Shown here: positions 1 through 5,607 of the stretch, one piece after another
How positions within the stretch are numbered: the stretch's first letter is position 1
How the letters are laid out: every line of letters starts with the position of its first letter
From: Thermodesulfobacteriota bacterium
Lineage (GTDB): Bacteria > Desulfobacterota_D > UBA1144 > Nemesobacterales > UBA2774
DNA: 6,557 nucleotides
Assembly (NCBI GenBank): GCA_039028315.1
Contig: JBCCIH010000143.1
Location: 1 to 6,557 of the forward strand
Direction of reading: 5' to 3'
Translations under genes and position numbers: made by a program
The notes under the pieces: model-generated
What the model was told of the DNA's origin: nothing
The model's input: the letters and a program-made list of their open reading frames with translations, nothing else
Databases searched by the model: none

Positions 1-1405
1 CCCAAGAAACGCAGCCTCTGGCGCAATAAGACAGCTCGACTCATCAATTACAGCAGGCAGGCCACTAGATTTTTATGCTTGGGGAGTAGGAGATGTGCAA
101 GGATTTGAGATTAACTTTGAACAAGAGATAGTAGAAGCGCTCAGAGAGTGGGGATTTAAAGTTGAAGACCATATAATGAAATGTGCAAATATTGATGAAG
201 CAATTTCATATCAAAAAGAAGTTGAGTCTGCCAGAGACAATCTCCCTTATGAGGCAGATGGTATTGTTCTAAAGGTAAACCGTAAAGACTATCAAAGAGA
301 GTTAGGCGCAACAGCTAAGCATCCACGCTGGAATATCGCATACAAATTTAAACCCCGGCAAGCCACAACCAAGATAAACGACATAACCGTTCAGGTTGGA
401 AGGGTTGGCCTACTTACCCCTGTAGCAGAGCTTGAGCCAGTAAAGATTTCTGGGATCACAATTAAAAGAGCATCTCTTCATACCGATGACATTATTAAAG
501 ACCGCGACATAAGGATTGGGGATACAGTTCTAATTCAAAGGGCCGGTGATGTGATACCAGAAGTTGTAATGCCGATCTTAGATAAACGCTCGGGGAACGA
601 AATAGAATTTTATATGCCTGCCAATTGTCCATCCTGCAATACATTGGTTGAGAAAGAGGGAGCTTATTACTATTGCCCGAACCTCTCTTGTCCTGCTCAG
701 CTTAAGGGTCGAATCAGACACCTAGCATCCAGAAGAGCTTTTGATATTGAGGGGCTTGGCGAGAAGATTGTTGAGCAGCTCATGGAGGAAGGATTAGTTA
801 AAGATCTTGCCGATATTTTCTATTTGAAAAAAACGGACTTTGTGCCCCTTGAGAGATTTGCGGAGAAATCCGCCTCTAACTTAGAAGATGAGATTGAAAA
901 GAGTAAGAAGGTCTCTTTTGAGCGCTTTATTAATTCACTTAGTATAAGGCATGTTGGCGAGCGCATGGCGCAAGTGTTGGCCGAAAATTTTTCCAGCATA
1001 GATGACCTTATGAACGCTTCAGAAGAGGCTCTTGTAAATATACATACGGTTGGTGATGAGATTGCAAAAAGTATAGTGCACTTTTTCGAGCAAAAAGCTA
1101 ATACAGAGCTTGTTTCTAAACTTTTGAACTCGGGCATTGAGATAGTTCATGCGGAAAAAACATTGGTCAGTGACAAATTTGCAGGACAAAGTTTTGTGTT
1201 TACTGGGGCGCTTCAGAATATGACCAGAGATGAGGCAAGTGAACTCGTAAAGAATAACGGAGGGCGACCAACATCATCAGTGACTAAGAAAACTAGCTAT
1301 GTTGTTGTAGGTGAAGACCCCGGATCTAAGTATGATAAAGCCCAGTCACTTGGAATAGAAATTCTAACGGAAGAAGAGTTTCAGAATTTAGTCAATTCGG
1401 ATTAG
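1..1405 (+). CDS. ligA: NAD+-dependent DNA ligase LigA, 5' part missing
   Basis: LigA seals nicks in duplex DNA using NAD+ in replication and repair. The open frame enters at the left edge (full codons from base 2), giving 467 residues; the family is about 670, so roughly 200 N-terminal residues, including the KxDG lysine that becomes adenylated, lie outside. Visible parts in order: PRNAASGAIRQLD at bases 2-40 with the conserved nucleotide-binding arginines; ADGIVLKVN at 254-280; HPRWNIAYKF near 320-350 with the motif V lysine; the OB fold with QVGRVGLLTPVAELEP near 392-440; a four-cysteine zinc finger at about 626-691 (CPSC, then CPNLSC); helix-hairpin-helix repeats at about 740-1130; and a C-terminal BRCT domain at about 1170-1400. 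A GTG at 95 is not the start, because conserved ligase sequence continues upstream of it. The gene ends TAG, 16 bases from the convergent rlmB. All motifs present look intact, so truncation is only by the window edge. Confidence 0.97.
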   Translation, partial: PRNAASGAIRQLDSSITAGRPLDFYAWGVGDVQGFEINFEQEIVEALREWGFKVEDHIMKCANIDEAISYQKEVESARDNLPYEADGIVLKVNRKDYQRELGATAKHPRWNIAYKFKPRQATTKINDITVQVGRVGLLTPVAELEPVKISGITIKRASLHTDDIIKDRDIRIGDTVLIQRAGDVIPEVVMPILDKRSGNEIEFYMPANCPSCNTLVEKEGAYYYCPNLSCPAQLKGRIRHLASRRAFDIEGLGEKIVEQLMEEGLVKDLADIFYLKKTDFVPLERFAEKSASNLEDEIEKSKKVSFERFINSLSIRHVGERMAQVLAENFSSIDDLMNASEEALVNIHTVGDEIAKSIVHFFEQKANTELVSKLLNSGIEIVHAEKTLVSDKFAGQSFVFTGALQNMTRDEASELVKNNGGRPTSSVTKKTSYVVVGEDPGSKYDKAQSLGIEILTEEEFQNLVNSD

Positions 1406-1421
1406 GTCCGGAAAAGCTAAA

Positions 1422-2156
1422 CTATTGTGTGCGCTGCCTTATTATCTCATACATCAAAATCCCAGCCGCAACTGACGCGTTGAGAGAAGAGACTTTGCCG
1501 CTTTGAGGAATTTTGACCAGAAAATCGCACTCACCCTTAATTTTATGGGTAAGCCCCCTACCCTCGTTTCCGATTACCAATGCTACATCTAAATTTGCCA
1601 AATCTTCATCATCCACATGCTTAGAAGATGATGAATCAGCGCCGACTATCCATACGCCTTTTTTCTTAAGATCTCTTATAACTGTTCCCAAGTTGACCAC
1701 CCTTGAGATGGGAAGATGGCTGACTGCGCCAGCTGAAGCTTTTACAACCGCGGGTGTAACAGATGCAGATCTATCCTTTGGGATCACTACTCCATGAGCG
1801 CCGAGAACATCAGCGGTCCTTATAATAGCGCCAAGGTTTTGGGGGTCTTCAAGGTGATCCAGAATAACAATTAATAGAGGCTCTGATGAATCTTCAGTGC
1901 TTGAAATAATGCCGGTTAAATCTGCGTACTTAAAATCTTTGACTTTTGCCGCAATACCTTGATGAGAAGTAGAGTCACACAGGTTGGAGAGTTCTTCTTT
2001 GGATAGATTTGTTGTTTTCACTCCTCTTTGCTTAGCTGACTTCAAGATATCAGCCGAACTTCCCTTTCTATCATCACCAGAATAAAATATCTCCTCAATC
2101 TGAGAAGAGGGATTAGAAAGGAGCTCTAGGACAGGGTTTTTTCCATATATAATCAA
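1422..2156 (-). CDS. rlmB: RlmB/TrmH-family 23S rRNA (guanosine-2'-O-)-methyltransferase
   Basis: A SPOUT-class methyltransferase of 244 residues, the usual size for RlmB, which uses S-adenosylmethionine to 2'-O-methylate a guanosine in the peptidyl-transferase region of 23S rRNA (Gm2251 in E. coli). The N-terminal substrate-binding domain opens with IIYGKNPVLELL and contains HQGIAA at 65-70. The trefoil-knot domain carries motif 1 (LDHLEDPQNLGAIIRTAD, N107 and R113), motif 2 (VIGNEGRGL, 194-202, with E198) and motif 3 (KIPQSGKVSSLNASVAAG, with S224 and N226), so the catalytic residues are in place. The start is TTG at 2154-2156: no ATG or GTG lies between it and the in-frame TAA five codons upstream, a GGAA lies seven bases before it, and the first residues match the family N-terminus. 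It is the last gene of the minus-strand operon, 39 bases after the peptidase stop. RlmB is favoured over the paralogue TrmH by length and the N-terminal domain, but the exact target nucleotide is inferred. Confidence 0.93.
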   Translation of the reverse strand: MIIYGKNPVLELLSNPSSQIEEIFYSGDDRKGSSADILKSAKQRGVKTTNLSKEELSNLCDSTSHQGIAAKVKDFKYADLTGIISSTEDSSEPLLIVILDHLEDPQNLGAIIRTADVLGAHGVVIPKDRSASVTPAVVKASAGAVSHLPISRVVNLGTVIRDLKKKGVWIVGADSSSSKHVDDEDLANLDVALVIGNEGRGLTHKIKGECDFLVKIPQSGKVSSLNASVAAGILMYEIIRQRTQ

Positions 2157-2195
2157 ATCAATATTCCGGTATTAGCAGTTTATAATTATTTACAG

Positions 2196-3548
2196 TCATT
2201 GAGAATCATTGGAGTTTTCATTAGAATCAATCTCACCTGAGGCCTGAGCCATTTTCTTCATCACGTTGTCATCAATCCACTTTTTGTCCCACCACTCTAT
2301 AGGTCTGACCGCTACCCCATTTATATATATACCGTAATGAAGGTGATCTCCTGCCGCAAGACCGGTCTCTCCGGTTCTTCCAATAATGTCGTCTTTGTTG
2401 AGTTTATCTCCAACTTTCACATCAATTGTGCTCATATGCGAGTATAGAGTTAAAAGCCCCATACCGTGATCTATCATAACGGTATTGCCATATATTCCCA
2501 GACTATCCGCATAGACCACTATGCCATTGTTAGCGGCCTCAATTGGGTAGCGCTTTGTAACCGCGAGATCATATCCAAGGTGATACTGCTTATCTATTGG
2601 CTCATCATTTAGTATATAAGTTCTCTCATCCGCAAAGTTAGCTTCAACCTTTGAATTAGAGAGCTGGCTAAAGACCCCGTCCCACATAATCTCAGGATGT
2701 GAATTAGTGGCTACCTCTTCAATTGTATCATTATTTCTCTTTCTGAGCTCTTTATTAACTTTTAGAAATATTTCCACATGTTTCATATCTGAGCTGTCTT
2801 GATCCATAATCGGGATCATTATATTCTCAACAAAATTCTTGCTTATATTTATGTCGCTCTTACGGTAGCTAACATCTCTTAATATATACCTTAGGCCTGA
2901 AATTTTTTCGTTACCAGCCTGGTCCCTTGCTACAACTTGTATTTTCTCACCTCGCTCTAAGTTGTATGGATAAGCAAAGAATGCCATGTGCACATTCTCG
3001 TCTTTGAAATTGGCATTGTAGCCTGGGAAAAAGTACTCTCCTACTATGACGCCGCTTTGAGTTGTATCGGGCGAGGCGCGGTATACAACAAAACCTGAAC
3101 CGCCATGGTTTAGGTATTGATCAGTACTAATAACATCTAACTTTGGTGGGATAAGGTCTAAGGTCACATCTTTAGTTACCTTAGTTTCATTGCCTGAAAA
3201 TAGTTTAATCTTCGATCTATCTTCAGCTTTTACTGTTAGCTGCGCCGGCCCTTCACTGATACCAAGTTTTTTAGGATCAAGCTTTACGGAGATCTTATCC
3301 GCCATAACACCCGGGGGATAGTCCTTATTGAAAACAATCGACTCACCATGATCGCCAAGCAATAGAACTCTTACGTTTTTAAGGCCTTTTCCTTTTTCAC
3401 TAATTTCAATATCAAACGGCCCTGCTCCTATATATTCTGAATTGAGCTTTACATTAACATCAGGAGATGAGAGCTCGATCTCTGGATAGATAAAGAACAG
3501 AACAGCAACAACTAAGACTAAAAGAACTATGTAGAAGAATTTTTTCAT
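2196..3548 (-). CDS. Membrane-anchored M23 (LytM-type) metallopeptidase with Ig-like extracytoplasmic domain
   Basis: A 450-residue peptidoglycan endopeptidase predicted to act in the periplasm. Residues 1-3 are MKK and 4-21 are a hydrophobic stretch with no clear signal-peptidase site after it, so it is likely an uncleaved inner-membrane anchor. Residues about 30-225 look like two beta-sandwich (Ig-like) modules; the second ends with ARDQAGNE, a typical bacterial Ig-like signature. Residues about 320-425 are the M23 domain: HLGYD gives zinc ligands H323 and D327, LYSHM gives H371, and DHLHYGIYING gives H402 and zinc ligand H404. All five are present, so it should be an active enzyme rather than a degenerate activator of EnvC/NlpD type. 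The tail (436-450) is rich in Asn, Ser, Asp and Glu and probably disordered. ATG at 3546-3548 is preceded by AAGGGGA five bases upstream, a strong ribosome binding site. It lies 36 bases after the small upstream gene and 39 before rlmB. The peptide bond cleaved cannot be told from sequence. Confidence 0.92.
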   Translation of the reverse strand: MKKFFYIVLLVLVVAVLFFIYPEIELSSPDVNVKLNSEYIGAGPFDIEISEKGKGLKNVRVLLLGDHGESIVFNKDYPPGVMADKISVKLDPKKLGISEGPAQLTVKAEDRSKIKLFSGNETKVTKDVTLDLIPPKLDVISTDQYLNHGGSGFVVYRASPDTTQSGVIVGEYFFPGYNANFKDENVHMAFFAYPYNLERGEKIQVVARDQAGNEKISGLRYILRDVSYRKSDINISKNFVENIMIPIMDQDSSDMKHVEIFLKVNKELRKRNNDTIEEVATNSHPEIMWDGVFSQLSNSKVEANFADERTYILNDEPIDKQYHLGYDLAVTKRYPIEAANNGIVVYADSLGIYGNTVMIDHGMGLLTLYSHMSTIDVKVGDKLNKDDIIGRTGETGLAAGDHLHYGIYINGVAVRPIEWWDKKWIDDNVMKKMAQASGEIDSNENSNDSQ

Positions 3549-3584
3549 ATATATCCCCTTATCTATGCTATAAATATAAAAGAA

Positions 3585-3869
3585 TTAGAAGTAATTTATA
3601 ATTTCCCTTTCATATTCCGGGAAATAACGCGAAATTACAGATACGTTAAAACTGCTTAGTATTGATTCTTTGGGCTCTCGTTCGAGAAGAAATTCAAAAG
3701 AGCATTGAATAAGCTCTTCAGGGGCAACTTTTCCATCAGTTAGGTTTAGGTAGTGCTCTTTTACCAACTCTACCCTATGACTCGTCTTAGAATCCCCTTC
3801 TGAGACATCAACTCTAAAATTATAAGCCGCATCATTTTCGTTAACAAACTGTACTACTATATTGGCCAT
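3585..3869 (-). CDS. Small protein of unknown function, 94 residues
   Basis: I cannot name this family. It is a 94-residue soluble protein without signal peptide, membrane segment or cysteine pair (one Cys, C55). The N-terminal half alternates hydrophobic and polar residues as in beta strands (ANIVVQFVNE, YNFRVDVSEG); the C-terminal half looks helical, with FEFLLEREPKESILSSF, then VISRYFPEYEREI. The charged, aromatic C-terminus looks like a conserved motif rather than random sequence. That it is a real gene is supported by ATG at 3867-3869 with GAAGGT five bases upstream, by a consensus TATAAT box upstream on the same strand, and by close spacing (36 bases) to the M23 peptidase gene that follows. 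It is the promoter-proximal gene of the three-gene operon. A cytoplasmic location follows from the lack of an export signal; any tie to cell-wall or ribosome work is guesswork from neighbours. Confidence 0.82.
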   Translation of the reverse strand: MANIVVQFVNENDAAYNFRVDVSEGDSKTSHRVELVKEHYLNLTDGKVAPEELIQCSFEFLLEREPKESILSSFNVSVISRYFPEYEREIINYF

Positions 3870-3948
3870 TTGTTACCTTCTTTGATTGTTAATTGGAAAT
3901 ATTATAACCTAGACTAAAATGAGCAGGAACTAGTTTTTACAATAATAT
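3870..3948. promoter_or_regulatory. Divergent intergenic region with back-to-back promoters
   Basis: This 79-base AT-rich gap separates the minus-strand operon from the plus-strand acetyltransferase gene. Reading minus, TATAAT (3906-3901) is a perfect -10 box; the hexamer 17 bases upstream (TTCCTG) is a poor -35, and the expected leader is about 25 bases. Reading plus, TTGGAA (3893-3898), a 16-base spacer and TAAAAT (3915-3920) form a fair sigma-70-type promoter with a leader of about 20 bases. The two promoters overlap, so transcription in the two directions may compete. I see no clear operator palindrome. The -10 call for the minus operon is the firmer one. Confidence 0.5.
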
Positions 3949-4554
3949 ATGGAAATTAAGAAATTAGACCTGAAAAAAGACGATCTAAATCATATTTCGG
4001 ATCTTATTATTAAGGCATATCAGGACAGCGGCCAGAGTGCGCCGTTTAATGAAAATTCAATACACATAATTAAAGACTTAATTCAAGCTGGCAATAACTT
4101 TTTAGGCCATGAGAATATCTATCTGGGCCTTAGTGAAAATAATCTTATTGGCCTTGTCATCGGATATACCGGGAAATCATATAGTAAAACAAAGACTCTA
4201 TTTGCTTTATTGATAAAGCTTAAGCTCAATCAAATATTAAACTACCTAATTCTCAGCTCTCAGCTTTTTGATACTCTTTATACTCCCCATTTAAGCGAAA
4301 ATGACTACTATGTAAGTGTTATAGTGGTTGATAAACAACACAGAAACCAAGGTTATGGAAGCTCTTTACTAAGATTCGCAATTGAGAACGCAAAGAACAT
4401 TGGCTGTAAGAGAGTAGTACTTGATGTAGATCAAGAAAATAATCCTGCCCTCTCGTTATACAATAGATTTGGTTTTAAAATCTATGAAGGATTGAATAAA
4501 GATTCAGAGATTTCCGACAACACTTATTTGACTATGGAATATAAGTTTAGTTAG
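3949..4554 (+). CDS. GNAT-family N-acetyltransferase, substrate unknown
   Basis: A 201-residue Gcn5-related acetyltransferase, expected to move acetyl from acetyl-CoA to an amine. The core is near the C-terminus: strand beta-4 YYVSVIVVD (120-128), then motif A QHRNQGYGSSLLRFA (130-144), whose R-x-x-G-x-G-type loop (R132, G135, G137) binds the CoA pyrophosphate, then motif B with NNPALSLYNRFGFKIYEG (164-181), where N165 and Y171 are at the usual conserved places. Between beta-3 (LIGLVIGY) and beta-4 there is an insertion at about 79-117 rich in Leu, Ile and Lys, probably amphipathic helices that could shape the substrate pocket or touch a membrane. The start is fixed by an in-frame TAA at 3943-3945, two codons upstream. 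No Shine-Dalgarno sequence lies at normal spacing (AGGA at 3925 is too far), so initiation may rely on the AU-rich leader. The nuclease gene follows 12 bases later. The substrate (protein N-terminus, small molecule or drug) cannot be told. Confidence 0.9.
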   Translation: MEIKKLDLKKDDLNHISDLIIKAYQDSGQSAPFNENSIHIIKDLIQAGNNFLGHENIYLGLSENNLIGLVIGYTGKSYSKTKTLFALLIKLKLNQILNYLILSSQLFDTLYTPHLSENDYYVSVIVVDKQHRNQGYGSSLLRFAIENAKNIGCKRVVLDVDQENNPALSLYNRFGFKIYEGLNKDSEISDNTYLTMEYKFS

Positions 4555-4566
4555 CTGATTAATAAT

Positions 4567-5493
4567 ATGGCAGACTTTAAAAACGAATTTAGCTGGTCCT
4601 ACTCGCGGGATAATCTCTTTCAAGAGTGCAGGCGCGAGTACTATTATAATTACTACGGCTCATGGGGCGGCTGGGATATCGAACGTGCTGACTCACTCAC
4701 CAGAACACTGTATGTGCTTAAGAACCTTCAAAACCGCTGGCAATGGAAGGGAAGCGCAGTGCATGATGAGATAGAGCGAATATTAAAAGAGCTTGTAAGC
4801 ACCGGTAATCTAACGCCGCTTGAGAGATCTATAGACAGGGTAACTAAGATCTTAAGAGATGGTTTTAGGTCATCACGAGACAAGAAATACTGGAACAAAA
4901 GCGGCAGCCTTCGCTTTGAACCGGCACTTTATGAGCATGAATATAGGCCAGAGACGCCGGATGAGATATGGAAGAGAACTTATGATGAAGTAATTTTGTG
5001 CCTAGAGAATTTCTATAAATCATCAGTACCCCAAGAGGTTTCTAATCTTCCAAAAGAGGTAGTTTGCTCAATTGAGAGCATGACAGGCTCATATTTCTCA
5101 TTTAACTCCGAGCTCTACTATGTGAAGCTTGATTTAGCCTATAGCATAGATGATGAAATTAAGATTTATGATTGGAAAACAGGCTCTGGTGAAGCTGATC
5201 AACTTCAGTTTCTTGTCTATGCCTTATATGCACATGAAGAATTGGATTTTGACCTCAATAAAATAAGTGTTACCGAGCTTAACCTCTTTGAAGATTACAC
5301 AAAAATTCACACCTTTGATGAAGATCAAATAAACTATGCCAGAGAGTATATTAGCGAAAGCATAGATAACATGAAGAGGAATCTTAACAACCCCCAGGAA
5401 AATGAGGCAATAATGCTAGATTTCCCCAGAACACAGGACACTAAGACCTGTGAGCTTTGTAAATTTCAGAAAATCTGTTTTGACCTAGACTAA
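4567..5493 (+). CDS. Stand-alone PD-(D/E)XK nuclease with predicted 4Fe-4S cluster (RecB/Cas4-like)
   Basis: A 308-residue protein of the PD-(D/E)XK superfamily, near RecB-C-terminal/Cas4-type nucleases that cut DNA ends. Seen directly: an N-terminal SYSRDNLFQECRREYYYNYYG (from S11), the usual opening of this group with C21; KGSAVHDEIERIL (61-73) with the motif I histidine H66; D189 in VKLDLAYS followed by KIYDWKTG (199-206), giving the metal-binding D-(x)n-D-x-K set D189, D202, K204; then QLQFLVYALY (212-221), the Q-x-x-x-Y helix; and C295-x2-C298-x5-C304 at the C-terminus. C21 plus these three cysteines match the cluster-binding pattern of AddB and Cas4. Catalytic residues look intact. There are no cas genes or repeats here, and no helicase domain is attached. 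The gene is in the same frame as the acetyltransferase gene before it, 12 bases away, with no clear Shine-Dalgarno site, so translation may be coupled. Its cellular role (repair, defence or other) is not shown by the sequence. Confidence 0.88.
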   Translation: MADFKNEFSWSYSRDNLFQECRREYYYNYYGSWGGWDIERADSLTRTLYVLKNLQNRWQWKGSAVHDEIERILKELVSTGNLTPLERSIDRVTKILRDGFRSSRDKKYWNKSGSLRFEPALYEHEYRPETPDEIWKRTYDEVILCLENFYKSSVPQEVSNLPKEVVCSIESMTGSYFSFNSELYYVKLDLAYSIDDEIKIYDWKTGSGEADQLQFLVYALYAHEELDFDLNKISVTELNLFEDYTKIHTFDEDQINYAREYISESIDNMKRNLNNPQENEAIMLDFPRTQDTKTCELCKFQKICFDLD

Positions 5494-5607
5494 ACATTAT
5501 CTCCATTTGTGCTCAATATTAGAGAATGTGTCATTTGACTATGAAAATTATCTGAATTAAAGTATGCAAGATAGCTATAAAGCAATACATTATAAAGTGC
5601 GCGTAAA
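5494..5607 (+). promoter_or_regulatory. Intergenic gap with possible promoter for the yihY-family gene
   Basis: This 114-base AT-rich gap follows the nuclease stop. TTGACT (5535-5540) is one base from the consensus -35; 17 bases later TAAAGT (5558-5563) is a four-of-six -10 match. TATAAA boxes at 5576-5581 and 5591-5596 are other -10 options but lack good -35 partners. There is no T-tract hairpin terminator for the nuclease gene, so readthrough into the next gene is also possible. Confidence 0.3.

Noticed and set aside
95..97. GTG at 95 as the start of the ligase gene
   Set aside because: The same frame is open to the left edge and encodes the conserved PRNAASGAIRQLD ligase motif, so the gene simply begins before the window.
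820..1137. Minus-strand open frame of 105 codons inside ligA
   Set aside because: It lies wholly within intact LigA coding sequence (helix-hairpin-helix region), has no ribosome binding site I trust, and its translation is Ser-rich and resembles no family.
1396..1413. Hairpin at the ligA stop as a bidirectional terminator
   Set aside because: The stem TTCGGA/TCC(G)GAA is short, has a bulge, and is not followed by a T-tract on either strand.
1513..1797. Plus-strand open frame of 94 codons inside rlmB
   Set aside because: It is antisense to the conserved SPOUT motifs of rlmB; its translation resembles nothing I recognise and reads as a shadow.
2200..2235. Imperfect inverted repeat (11-base arms, two mismatches, 14-base loop) at the end of the M23 gene
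   Set aside because: It falls in the low-complexity Asn/Ser/Asp/Glu tail coding sequence, has no T-tract, and is AT-rich enough to arise by chance.
4567..5493. Calling the nuclease cas4 and proposing a CRISPR-Cas or defence island
   Set aside because: No repeats, cas1, cas2 or other defence genes are present; neighbours are housekeeping genes. Only the superfamily and the cysteine pattern support the likeness.
5494..5529. Possible terminator hairpin after the nuclease gene (ACATT...AATGT)
   Set aside because: It has only about eight pairs with a two-base bulge and an 18-base loop, with no G/C-rich stem or T-tract.
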